Shown: piece by piece, positions 36,761 through 48,124 of the stretch | Layout: the number at the start of each line of letters is the position of its first letter | Position numbering within the stretch: the stretch's first letter is position 1 | DNA from: Casuarina equisetifolia | Lineage: Eukaryota; Streptophyta; Magnoliopsida; Fagales; Casuarinaceae | Direction of reading: 5' to 3' | Length of the DNA stretch: 64,000 nucleotides | Assembly (NCBI GenBank): GCA_028551475.1 | Contig: CM052357.1 | Coordinates: 10,277,931-10,341,930 of the forward strand | Notes under the pieces: generated by a model | What the model was told of the DNA's origin: nothing | The model's input: the letters and a program-made list of their open reading frames with translations, nothing else | The model's database searches: none | Made by a program: the position numbers and the translations under genes

Positions 36761-37568
36761 CCAACCCTTGCGTAGGTTTGACAAGTTTGTGATAACCAAT
36801 TACTTAAATGCAAACACGATAGTGTTGTCCAACATTTTTTTAATCAGCTACAATTTTTAATGCACATATCTTTATAAGGAACATATATTTTGTCATGCCA
36901 GAAAGGAAGACATTTGTTTGAAGAATCTGGGACGAACCTCAAATGGTAAGCAAAACAATTTTCTGTTTTTGATGAATTGTCAGTGGATTTGACACAAGAC
37001 CCACCCTTGTGAAGGAAGGAGTATGCCTCTTTTTTTAAAACTCTTTTGGTTTTGTCGTCGACGTCAGCGCCTCCTTCAGAAACCAGTATTTTATCTTTTC
37101 TTTACTTGCGATAACAGTTGGGTGCTTCATACCCGACCCCAGCGTCGATGCCAGCCTATTGTTTACAACTTCTAAAGCCGAATCATTCCAATAATCTAGT
37201 TCCGTCTGACCTGACACGGATATTATAAAACTCCCGGGGTAGGCTTTGAAGAAAAGAGCAGGCAGATTACAGAAGGATCATTAATTGGAGGACTGAATCA
37301 ACAACCAAAAATGTTAAGAAATATCCATATCTTAAGAAGTAGGCGATGAAAAACAAAATAACCCATGGTCTTCCAATCAGATAATTGAGATTTTCTGCTA
37401 GGAGAGAGATCGGAAGAAATTTTCACCATCTTTAGAAACAGGAAAACGAAAACTGACAGATCTCTTTTTATTTTTATTTTTATTATTTTTTTTGTTTGGG
37501 GTGGGGTGGGACCCTCATGGCTATAAGGCTTCAAGTCCACATTCCTTCAACTGGAAAAGTTCTCGGTT

Positions 37569-38098
37569 TGTTAGCGTTAGGAAGAGGAAATTTCACGTGC
37601 TCTACCGTGTTTGGGACCACACGTAGTGCCACGTCAGTTGGCACCGTGTCCGCACAATCAGCCACATAGTCAGCCTAACTACCACGTCAAACCTAGGGCC
37701 ATGTTAGCAGGCGACCAGCGATCGGGTTCTCCGGAATGCAAAAATCTCGCGTTCCCGCCATAAGAAATTTGAGAGAATTTGTTCTTGATTTATTTGTAAA
37801 TGGTGTTTTCCTTTTATGAATTATTGTAAAAGTTTTAAATTGAACGATTTCCCTAGTGAAATTATGGGGGAAATTTCGTTAATAGAAAGCACAATTTTTT
37901 CTGTTCATTTGTTCTTATGCTCTTTGTGTTTTCCAATGACCTTAGGGTTCCAATGCTGATTCTTCTTCATTTCTTTCATGGTATCTAGAGCTTGAGACTA
38001 ATGCTGCTTTACTAGAACCTAATGTCTAGGCCCTCCTCCACCAACACGTCTCAAACCCCTTCCGCCCCAACAATGCCCATGGTGCCAACCCCACTTTC
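37569..38098 (+). mobile_element. Copia C: 5' LTR, primer-binding site and gag start
   Basis: The putative LTR (37,569-37,978, about 410 bp) starts TGTTAG and ends TTTCA, with canonical TG and CA ends. It is followed at once by TGGTATCTAGAGC (37,979-37,991), a near-perfect Met-tRNA primer-binding site. An ATG at 38,021 opens a serine/threonine/proline-rich frame (MSRPSSTNTSQTPSAP), like many copia gag starts. The frame is cut at 38,098 by copia D and seems to continue at 43,480. No matching 3' LTR was found. Confidence 0.6.
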
Positions 38099-38330
38099 TA
38101 AAGAAAGATGAAGAACTGAATAACCGTGAGAAATAGATACAATCCGAACAACATTGCACTTGGTGCTTTATACTCAATTTATACAAAGAGGTCCCGTAGT
38201 CTACAAAGAAGTGAGAGAGAAAAATATCTGGAGTAGCCCGAGACAGAAATTTGCAAAGATTTGCATTTAATGCATTGACTGACTTAAGCCCCAACATGTT
38301 TTCCCAAAGCCTTGCTTTTTTTGCTTTCTT

Positions 38331-39937
38331 TCATACGTTTGCTGCATTTTCTTTTTGCTTTAACATTTCTTTGCCTTGTGCTTCAAGTTTTGCTCCTTCC
38401 ACATATGACGTGACTGCAGTCTTGTTAATATTTTCAACAGGCGCCCATAAACTAGGAGTGCAAACGCCCAGTTTGGACCTTACAAGTTGATAAGGGGCTC
38501 GAGCTATTGCCTTTGTAAAGACATCGGCAAGCTGTAAGTGGGATGGAACATACCGAGTAATTAAAGAGCCCAATGCCACCTTTTCTCGAACAAAATGGTA
38601 ATCTATAGATATGTGTTTGATTTTCCATGAAAAACCAGTTTAGTGGTAAGGTGCAAAGCAAAAATATTATCACAGAAAATAGTAGTTGGAGAAAATTGGG
38701 GAATTTGTAGATCTCGCAAAAGAGACATTATCCACGTTGATTCTGCAGCAGCATTAGCCAATGCTCGATATTCAACCTTAGCAGATGATCTTGAAACTGT
38801 GGGTTGTCTTCTAGAACTCCAGGAAATATAATTGGCCCCTAAAAAGAAACAATAGCCAGATGTAGATCATAGTGTAGTTGGACATCCTTCCCAATCAACA
38901 TCACTAAAACCATATAAATTGAGTGTGCTGGATGAATGAAGTCATAGCCCCATATCAATTGTTCCATGGAGATACCGCAATACTCTTTTAAGATTTTGAA
39001 AGTCCAAATTTGTGGGTCAATGCATGGTTTGACAGAGCTTACTAACTGCAAATGTTATGTCTGGTCTAGTTAAAGTAAGATATTATAAACCCCCAACTAT
39101 ACTTCTGTAGCTTGAGGGTTGTGATGTCAAGGCTATGCTATTCTTAAGCTGTGGGGGCTTGCAAGCAACTAGAATAGTAATAGGCTTACAATTTATCATG
39201 CTAGCTCGCTTAAGCAAATCAAAGGCATATTGTCTTTGAGATAGAAAAGCTCTATCTTTGCCATATCTAACTTCTACACCCAAAAAATAATGTAATCGAC
39301 CTAATGTCTTCATCGGAAACTCTTCACGCAAGGAATTAATAAATTGATCAAGATGAAGTTTACTATTCCCTGTAACAATGAGGTCATTGACATACAATAA
39401 GAGCCAAATACAAATATCTCCAACAATGTATATGAATAAAGAAGAGTCATGGGTAGAACATGTGAAACTAGATTCAAGTAAAAAGCCACTGAACCTATCA
39501 AACCATGCTCGTAGGGCTTGCTTGAGACCATATAATGCTCGTTGAAGCTTGCACACATGTCCTGGGTTGCTTGTATCAACAAAACTATGAGGTTGTTCCA
39601 TATATACAGTTTCATGCAAAGGCCCATGGAGAAAGGCATTATTTATATCCAATTGCAATAACGACCAACCAAGGGTGATGGCAATTGAAATAACAAGACG
39701 AATAGTGGTGTGACAAATTACTGGACTAAAAGTCTCAAGAAAATCAATTCCAGGAGCTTGATGAAAGCCCTTTGCAACTAATCGTGCTTTAAGTCGATTA
39801 AGTGTTCCTATGGGTGTTAACTTTGATCTAAATACCCATCGACACCCAATGACATTCATTGATTTGGATCGAGGATTAATGTCCACGTTTGATTTCTTTT
39901 CAAGGCAGCAATTTCTTTTTCCATTGCAGCTTTCCAA
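38331..39937 (-). pseudogene. Copia D reverse transcriptase and RNase H
   Basis: A 284-codon frame (39,083-39,937) holds most of the reverse transcriptase: [48 protein letters not shown] and [12 protein letters not shown]. The catalytic box reads YVND instead of YVDD (GAT to AAT), which should inactivate it. RNase H follows in shifted frames (about 38,570-39,070), with SWSSRRQPTVSRSSAEYRALANAA on the minus strand. The C-terminus RYVPSHLQLADVFTKA is at about 38,500-38,570. The end of the frame runs into the 3' LTR. Confidence 0.85.
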
Positions 39938-40487
39938 CCTGAATGTTGTAAGGCAGCTTTGGTTGAGGTGGAAGGAGATGGAATTGAAATTTCAGCTTGA
40001 AGAGCATACTTCAGGTTTGGCTTAACCACACCTACTTGGCTTCTAGTAATCATGTTATGTGTACGAGCTGGAGTGCCAACAAAATCTGTGGGATGGGTAG
40101 TTTGAGTTCTAGTGGATTCATGAAGTAAGTAAGTGGCATCATCTTTAATGTTAATGCTAAGAAAAGTAGCTTCCGGAGATAGAGATATTGGTTCATCTTG
40201 GACAATTGTGAAAAGAACACATGGATGAGGATTAATTGACGTGGGTGAAACTTCCTCCAATACTTGAGAGGACAACACAAGACCTTCGTCAGTTGAAAAG
40301 GGGACCATGACATTGCCTTGAGGAGTGGGAAAGTGAACATCACTTAGTGATGAAGTGTACTGTGCAAGTTGATTAGAAAAGGAATCATCTAGAGATCCAC
40401 AGTCAGAAGCACATAGCTCATGCACTATGGGATTCGAAATTGGTTCACTACCCAAGATTTCTTCAGATACAATAGACGGATGCAGTG

Positions 40488-41359
40488 TCAATTGAGATGG
40501 AACACTTGTGGTAGAACGCAATTGATTAGGGCTTTCTTGGGTGAAAGGAAAGCATGTTTCATCAAACAAAACCAACCTTGAAATGAAATTTTTCCTGTTT
40601 CCAAATGAAGACACCTGTAACCTTTATGTTGTGCACTATAGCCTAAGAAAACACATTGCACGGATCGAGGAGATAATTTATCAACAACATTTTTTAAATG
40701 TGGAAAACACGCACAGCCAAAGGTCCTGAGGAAAGAATAATCCGGCACTCTATTCTATAAAATTTCAAATGGTGATTTGTTCTCAAGAGTTGTCGTTGGT
40801 AAATGATTTATAAGGAAAACAGTTGTGTTGAAAGCTTCCAACTAATATTTCTTAGGCACATAGGATTGAAGCATCATTGTCTTACCAAGTTCAATGATAT
40901 GCCGGTGCTTTCCTTTTGCCAATCCATTTTGTTGAGAGTATATGGACATGATAATTGATGAGTAATACCATTATTTCTCAAATATTCTGTAAAATTGTTG
41001 CTTATGAACTCACCACCATTATATGTCTGCAAGACTTTTACTAAATTTCCAAATTGCTTTTCAACCATAGTTTTGAAGGTAGTAAATGCAATCATAAGAT
41101 CAGACTTCAATCTTAATGGAAATAGCCAAGTAAATTGCATGAACTCATCCACAAAAATAGCATAATATTGAAACCCTTGATTAAATGATACAGGTGTTAG
41201 GCCCCACAGATCACTGTAGACCTTTCCGAAGGGTTGTGATATCTGATGATGAGTTTGAACAAAAGGAAGTTCAAAGGATTTGCCTACAATGCAGTGGGAG
41301 CATAAAATAGTAGGCTTGCCGTGTACTGCTATTTTATTTTGAGATTTCAAAATATGCAT
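40488..41359 (-). pseudogene. Copia D integrase
   Basis: The zinc-binding part (CSHCIVGKS) and the first catalytic aspartate (YSDLWG) are present. The second catalytic position reads QTYNGGEF; the family has QTDNGGEF, so the aspartate is lost by a GAT-to-TAT change. A shift near the third acidic residue (CPYTLNKMDWQKE) breaks the domain. The C-terminal part follows in another frame (RTFGCACFP and SVQCVFLGYSAQHKGY). Confidence 0.8.
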
Positions 41360-41416
41360 AACATCAGAATTGGAATGCCCTAATCTACTATGCCAAATTG
41401 CCCAGTTTGCTGCATG

Positions 41417-42775
41417 CTACCGATTTGAATAATAAGCTTCAGGATAGTTGTCTAGAAGCACATAAAGGTCACCATACTTATAGCCTTTCACCAGAATTTT
41501 CCCTGTTTTCCAATCCTTAACAACACAATGTCTTCCATCAAATATAATGTTACAAGGGTAATCGCTAGTCAACTTAGACACAAAAAGAAGTTTCTTTTTC
41601 ATTTGAGGTGCTACCAATACCGATTTAAATGGAAGACCATTAAGATTAGCATCACCTACGTGTGTTATAGGAATCATAGAACCATTTCCAACCATGATGC
41701 CATCATAGCCATAGAAGGGTTGAAGATTTGTAAGCTTACTTGTGGAGTTGGTCACATGATTTGTTGTTCCAAAATCTGTCACCCAACCTTCATCGGTAAT
41801 GTCTCCCATACTGAGCATAACAAGAGCTTGGGGAATGTCTTTGGTCTGATAAGAGTGATCGAAACGTCTAAAACAACGCATTGCAGAGTGACCCCTCTTT
41901 GAGCAAATTTGGCAAACAATAACTGGTCTGGGATTAGATCCGGATTGCAACTGAAACTGGGGAGAACTTTCTGACTCATTGGTGAAAGTAGGAGGTGGAT
42001 TTTGAAAGCTAGGAGTAGAGGGAGAAAAGCCACGACCTTGAGAATTAAAAGATCTACCTCTTCATCCATTGTTTCTTCCTCCACAACCATTTCTTTGAGA
42101 GAAGAAAACAAAAGCTTCATTTGCAGTAGCCAAGGAATGGCGAGTAAGCCAAACTTCATAAGCTTAAAGTTGGGAAATCATATCATCATGACATGGAATT
42201 GGAACTTGCACATAGATAGTAGTTTTAAAAGGCTCATATTAGGGGCCAAGTGCTTCAAGAAAATGGAAAGTTTTCGCTGAGTCTGTAAACGGCTTTCCCA
42301 TAGAACTTAGCTGATTAAGTATTGCCTTGAAATTAGTGAGAAATTGGGGCAGGGACTTGCTACCTTTTTGAAGATGATGGAGCTGGGACAACAACTTAAG
42401 TTCTCGAGCCTCTAACTTTTGGGCAAACTTTGCAGAGAGTGTTTTCCAAATTTCTTCAAAGGTCTACAACTCAAAGACTAAGCCAAGAATTTCTTTTGAA
42501 AGTGTACTAAGAACCCAGCTTTTAACCAAGCCATCACTTTGGAGCCACAACTTGTAGTCCAGATTTGCTATTTCTGCTTCTCCTTGTTTAAGAGTTGCCC
42601 ATGGTTGGCTTATTTCTCCGATAAGAAAGCCATATAAGCACTGAGTTTGGACAAGATTTTTAATTTGTGTAAGCCATGGGAGATAGTTGGAATCAGTAAG
42701 TTTGATGGTCACGAAATTCACAAAATTGACATGAGTTAGGAAAGGGTAGGTTGGTATCTTAGCCATTTTTAGCAA
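41417..42775 (-). pseudogene. Copia D gag, zinc knuckle and protease
   Basis: Gag starts at about 42,775 with the usual KLTDSNYLPWLTQIKNL segment. It is interrupted between about 42,460 and 41,950. The knuckle CQICSKRGHSAMRC is complete as C-X2-C-X4-H-X4-C (about 41,870-41,915). The protease site reads WVTDFGTTNHVT, where the family has D-S-G; the serine has become phenylalanine. The sequence then continues into the GAG-pre-integrase segment (GKILVKGYKYGDLYVL). Confidence 0.8.
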
Positions 42776-43479
42776 AATAGAGAAGGGAGGTAGGAAACAA
42801 AATAGTCAGGGGGCTAACAAAAGCTTAGGGAACAAAGAAAAATGGACAAAAGAACCTAGGAAATGTAAAGAGAGAGACAAAAACTATAAAGAGTGGATGG
42901 TAGGACGCGCACGGTTAAGGCTCTAATACCATGATGAAATGCAGGCCCAGTTGAGAAAACCAAGAACTTGGTGTTCATGGGGGCAACCGATACCTTTATA
43001 AGGTGTAGAGTAGGAGTCCTTTACCCCGGTATGGGAAACAATTTTAATACTTCCTCACAAACACCAACTTGTGAGTCTTACCATAACAAATTGGGGGGCC
43101 CACCCGGTTTAGAGGGCTCTGGCTCTGATACCATAAAGAAAGATGAAGAACTAAATAACCATAAGAAATGGATGCCATCCGAACAACATTACACTTGGTG
43201 CTTTACACTCAATTTATATAAAGAGGTCCCGTAGTCTATAAAGAAGTGAGAGAGAAAAATATCTGGAGTAGCCTGAGATAGAGATTTGCAAATATTTGCA
43301 TTTAATACACTAACTGGCTTAAGCCCCAACACATTTTCCCAAGGCCTTGCTTTTTTTGCTTTCTTTCATATGTCTGCTGCATTTTCTTTTTGTTTTAACA
43401 TTTCTTTCCCTTGTGTTTCAAGTTTTGCTCCTTCCACATATGACGTGACTGCAATCTTGTTAATATTTTCAACACTTTC

Positions 43480-43900
43480 TTCTCTGGCTGTGCCTTAAGT
43501 TTCAACAAGTGCTTCAACAACACCACTTACATCTTTTGGAAGACTTATCTCACTCTTTTTCTTGTCTCCTCTCAGTTCTTGTCCATTCTCAATGGTATTG
43601 ATACTACCCTACCCAAAACCACCACCGGTCCTGACGGAACCTCTCACCAAACCAAAAGTATATGGCATGGCTTATTGGAGACCAAAACTACCCTACCCAA
43701 AACCATCACGGGTCTTGACGAAACCTCTCACCAAACCAAAAGTATATGGCATGGCTTATTTGAGACCAAACCACCTTTGGTTCAGCTAGATCCTGGCCAC
43801 CTCCACTAACATAATGGTGACCTAACTAAAGGACCTCCATTTGTCAACTGAAGCCTGGGCCTACTTGAAGCAGTGGTATGCTACTGATTCATTGGGTTAA
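43480..43900 (+). mobile_element. Copia C gag continuation with 84-bp in-frame duplication
   Basis: Sequence right of the copia D target duplication continues the frame type left of it. Two head-to-tail 84-bp units start at 43,604 and 43,688, about 90 percent identical and 28 codons long. The repeated peptide contains PDGTSHQTKSIWHGL. The wider frame does not match a gag domain I can name, so assignment to copia C rests on its position flanking D. Confidence 0.5.
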
Positions 43901-44440
43901 TCCATATTCAACAATCATTTCAAAGTTAAAATTTGCCTATGCAATGTTTTAGTTTCTATGAAATAGATAATTATACATCTTCTTGTATTTGTATGCACTA
44001 AACCAATAAAACTTGTACTTCTTGTATGTGTATTCTATTTATAATACATACACATACAAGAAGAACAAATTTTAAGATCTAACTTGAAAAGGCATACTTG
44101 TGTACTAAATTTGTGATCTAATATACTACTTATGGATTAGTCTTTGTATGATATTTATCACGTGCACTATCATGAATTATTTGGTGAAACATTAGTCCAA
44201 ATATAAATATATTTATATTGTAGAATTGTTAATGTTTGGATTGATTATGTGCATCATTCTATAATATTCCGTGTATAATCTATTCACCTAGAAACTTGAT
44301 TAGGAATTATATAGTAGCAACCCATAAGGGAATTAGTTGTCAAAACTAGTAGAAACCTAATTCACCCTTGCAGGCATAAAAGACTCCCTACAAATTATTG
44401 GATGGAAACAAATTTTGCAAAATAGTTACAAAAGCATAAA
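43900..44440. other. AT-rich spacer with a small hairpin
   Basis: Contains an inverted repeat at about 44,016-44,066, with TTCTTGTATGTGTAT and its complement around an AT-rich loop and a 4-base bulge. No coding domain was seen. It joins the copia C remnant to the gypsy fragment. Confidence 0.5.
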
Positions 44441-44446
44441 ACTTGA

Positions 44447-45735
44447 GTGTTGTTCCAGATTCGGCTTTTGACTATAAAAAATGTGAAAGTAATGGGAAGG
44501 CAATGTGAGAGTGATTTGGTTCAGTTGCTGCAAGAACTTGAGGACATTTTTAAGAAACCCCATATTTTGCCGCCCAATAGATCACGTAATCATTGGATTC
44601 CTTTGAAAGATGAAGGTACGATAGGGCAGCAAACCATATTACTATCTCCATCTTTTTTAAGAAGGAAATTGAAAGGTTAGTCACGGAATTGTTAGAAGAG
44701 AGTGTTGTGAGACCTAGTAGTAGCTCTTTTTTCTTTTCTAGTTTTACTAGTTAAGAAAAAAGATGGTTTATGGAGACTCTTTGTCAATTATTGAGCTTTA
44801 AACAAGATGACAATTAAGGAGGAGTTCTCAATTTTGGCCATGGATGAGTTGCTACACAAGTTATACAAAGTGAAGGTTTTCACTAAATTAGATTTAAGAT
44901 CAGGATATAATTAAATAAGGAAGCAACCATAGGATATTGAGAAAACAAATTTTGAGACACCAAATACTCACTACGAATTTTTGACTATGCCTTTTGGACT
45001 ATTCAACACATCATCAACCTTCTAAGAATTGATGAATAATGCATTTAAGGATTTATTGGGAAAGTTTGTATTGGTATTCTTTGAAGATATTTTGATACAT
45101 AGTTGTTCATGGGAAAAGCATCTTGAGCATGTTAGAACAATATTTGAAATTCTGTGGAAGCATAAATTATTTATGACAAAGGAAAATTATGTATTTAGAG
45201 AGCTTATAGTGAACCACTTGTGGCATGTGATTTCAAATAAGGGGGTTGAGATAGAATCGAAAAAGTTTGCTGCCGTGACTCCATTATGGCCTTGTTCTTA
45301 GATAGAAACGAAATTCGATAGAAAGTTTTGTACCGAAGGTGGGAAGTTCAGTTACTACAGAGGTGAATGGCATTTCCAAATTTAGGTGAGACACCGGAAG
45401 AACCATAAGGAAAAGACAATGGTGATAAGGGACATTGAGAGCCGTGGTCTACAGCAAATTACAGAGTGGGTTGAGGCATCCCCATGCAAGGTCGAACTAG
45501 AGAAAATAGAGTACCTTGTTTGTAAGATGGGGGATTTGCTTGCAATGTCGAAAGGTCACAATATTGGAGTAGCAACTAGTTACAGGAAGGAAGACAATCT
45601 GATGGAACTTAAGGCCATTTCAACCCTCTACCGAGTTTGCTGGAACCTATTAGAGCAGAGATTGCTTCTCATCCGGTTATGGTAGAACTGGTACAAAAAG
45701 TTGTGAATAAGGAACTAGGGGATGTTGAGTATAAC
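44447..45735 (+). pseudogene. Ty3/gypsy pol fragment (reverse transcriptase to RNase H end)
   Basis: Interrupted plus-strand frames give gypsy reverse transcriptase in order: LLQELEDIFKKPHILPPNRS, VLLVKKKDGLWRLFVNY, ALNKMTIKEEF, KLDLRSGYN, HYEFLTMPFGLFNTSSTF and FVLVFFEDILIHS. The active-site box reads FFED where the family has (Y/F)(L/F)DD. After 45,300 the similarity is poor until DNLMELKAIST..LEPIRAEIASHPVMVELVQKV (about 45,590-45,710), which lies between RNase H and integrase in these elements. At least five stops are present. Confidence 0.75.
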
Positions 45736-45739
45736 GAAG

Positions 45740-46122
45740 GTACAATAAGGAATCATTGCAACACAACATTATCTTCACTAAAAAATAACGTAAAAACTCA
45801 TTTCGTAAAGCTTTTTGTGTACCTTCTCTCCAAGCTCGAAATATTTAATTGTTCAAATCTCTAACTTAAGAAGAAATATTAATAGAAATATTGCATTTAT
45901 ATTATATTTCCAAATAAGTTTCCTGATTATGTTAGGATTCCTGATTCCGTGTGTAATTGGTGTGTTTCTTATATAACAATTATTGTGTAAGCTAGGTTTA
46001 GGCCTATACAAACAAACATGAATGTTGCAATTTTTTAATCATTATAAATTCAACAGAATTGGACTATCTCACTCATTGACATTTTCTTTTCCTTTCTTCC
46101 CTCATGCTCACGTTCTGTGACA
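45740..46122 (+). mobile_element. LTR-like end next to unit 3
   Basis: The AT-rich stretch, with a transcript-end-like run (TATACAAACAAACATG, then a C/T-rich segment), ends in GTTCTGTGACA at 46,122, exactly where similarity to unit 2 resumes. The CA end suggests the 3' end of an LTR. It does not resemble the LTR at 37,569-37,978. No partner LTR was found. Confidence 0.35.
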
Positions 46123-47261
46123 GGATGGGAACGAAAGGGAATTTTTAAAGAGACTATGCTATTTTCTTTTTTCACCCGTTCCTGGTTCATGGAAACCAAC
46201 ATCACAGCTGTTTAATTTTGTTAGTATTTCAGAGTAGAGAACCGAAATGGACGAACCTTTTGGGGGGCTTTCCATTTGCTATAACTGGACAGATTGGCCT
46301 TCAAATCCGACACAAAGATCGTATGTTTATGCGCCTTTTGACTCTCAAGTATAACCAGTAAATGTCTTATGCCAATAATTTTTTCTCGAAATTGCGGCCT
46401 GGATTCACATTGGATGTCTTGCTTTGTTTGTTTGAATGTTATTTGGGCTCTTACTTTGTCCATTATCTCTTTTTCCTTCTTTTCTTTTCCTTTTTTTTCT
46501 TTTTTCTTTTTTACCATCTACTTTAGCTCTGCACTCTGCTCGGATACTTCATTTCTCTCTTCTCCTTGGGATCAATCAAATTGTAACATATGATCCCCAG
46601 CGTAAGAATTGCCTTTGGGCGCTTCGAACATCATCTGCCTAGGTAGGTTGGACCTAGGCCCAATTACAGCAGGGCCTAAGAGTTGGGCGCTTACGCCCTT
46701 TTTGTTTGCAACAGAACTAGGCTAAGGGCCCAAATGAATTTGGAGATATTGAAGGGTGTTCGAAACCTTCCAGCCTCCGCTATTAAATTTCATGTGTTGA
46801 AAATTTTCATCTCCATTTGTTAGAAACTTGAAAGGAAGTTTATTGAGTTATTTAGAATTTTGATTTTATTCAGGTAAGTTCGAATTAACAAATCATTTAT
46901 ACAATAAAATTATCACAGATTTCACACTAAACAAAACAAATATCTAAAATTATTTTACATGTTAAACACTTTACAGATGTTAAAAAACTTAGCTGTTCGA
47001 AAACCATGGTTGATGTAGCAATTACAGCACATTTAATTTCCAAGAACAAGTCTAAAGTAAGTGATTTCCAAACGAAATTTAATTCTAAATGTTACTTGAA
47101 TAGTTAGAAAAGTTCGTCTGTGATCAAAGTGATCTTCTTTTCGTCCAAAAAGAATTCTTCATCATCAACAAAAAATGAGAGATTATTAGAGACAATCAAA
47201 AAGAGTTGGAATTAGAATCAATGCCAAGGAAGATTCAAGAAATGGAAAGAGAAACTAAACT

Positions 47262-47568
47262 ATTAAGAGACTTACTATTCAATTCAAATATTAATTCAAA
47301 AGTTCGTTATCATATAAGTATGATGATATATTCCTTAGTGTAGAGACTCATTGTTCACATCTTAACACACCCATTACTAAACATGCAATGTGTGAATTCA
47401 ACCAATAGAAGTGCATAGGTGTCTAAGGAGGATCCTAGACTCTAATACCATATTAAAAAACTTATTATCTTAAAAAAATTGATTCAAAAAGTGATGGAAC
47501 TCATTATCATATTCAAAGGATTCTAATAAATTCCTTAACATGTGGACTCATTACCCACATTCTACCAA
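47262..47568 (-). mobile_element. TRIM retrotransposon in unit 3
   Basis: Paralogue of the unit 2 TRIM at the same relative position. LTRs are at about 47,262-47,369 and 47,452-47,568. The primer-binding site is better kept here (CTCTAATACCAT on the plus strand, about 47,439-47,450). Confidence 0.7.
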
Positions 47569-48124
47569 AACAATGAAAGACAAATAAGTGAATGAGACAA
47601 CTATTTTTGGTTTTCAAAATGGAGGGATATTTTATAACTTCTTGAAAACCATATTTCTATGGATCAATTGGAAGTCTGGTCAAAACAATCATGTTTCTAA
47701 AGAAAATGATATTGGCACGGACTAGAAACTGGTAGAAAAGCTTCCGAATCACGAGTATAATATATCAATTAGAATTTGGTCAGTCTTCCTTGATTACCAA
47801 TGTAGTGTGATTTGTTGATTATCCATTCATTCATGATTAATATGATTAACATGATACCAGCTACTCAGTTGGAGGAAAGTAAATTATCAAGCTGTTGATA
47901 AAAGTATTACAAGTACAAGCCGGTCATGGTTCAGAACTTATGTAAAACGCACGTCCATCCTGCTTGATCATTGCCAACTATAGACCACATGCTCAAGTGA
48001 ATCCCCCCGTAGCTAGACCGGACTGCACGTCTACTTACTTCTTTACACCAGTCGCCCAGTTAAAATATCTGGAGCACACTAGTAGATGGATTTACATATG
48101 AAGTTTAAACTTTCCCCATTACGA

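Larger units (their letters stand above)
20020..37568. repeat. Segmental duplication unit 2, carrying bHLH gene A
   Basis: Unit 2 starts near 20,020 with sequence paralogous to 12,240-12,800. It is opened at 20,361 by copia A and resumes at 25,543, where CTTTTAATGTTGATGG matches unit 1 near 12,789. It is then opened by a LINE and resumes at about 30,711. From 32,100 to 37,568 it is collinear with unit 3 (46,123-51,540), including bHLH exons, introns and promoter. Its right edge coincides with the TG start of a copia LTR at 37,569. Confidence 0.75.
38094..43479 (-). mobile_element. Copia D, structurally complete element with LTR pair and target duplication
   Basis: The 3' LTR (38,099-38,439) and 5' LTR (43,134-43,474) are both 341 bp. 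They differ at about 27 positions by eye (about 8 percent), nearly all transitions. The 5-bp duplication CTTTC flanks the element (38,094-38,098 and 43,475-43,479). The primer-binding site TGGTATCAGAGCC is exact (43,121-43,133). The 5,376-bp body carries gag, protease, integrase, reverse transcriptase and RNase H in copia order on the minus strand. All are broken, so it can no longer make its own proteins. It sits inside the gag of copia C. Confidence 0.95.

Noticed and set aside
36511..36813. 100-codon minus-strand frame upstream of bHLH gene A
   Set aside because: It overlaps the conserved G-box block. The corresponding region of gene B does not keep the frame, so the conservation is regulatory, not coding.
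38094..43479. Copia D as an endogenous pararetrovirus
   Set aside because: Integrase precedes reverse transcriptase, LTRs with a 5-bp target duplication are present, and there is no movement or coat protein; this is a Ty1/copia retrotransposon.
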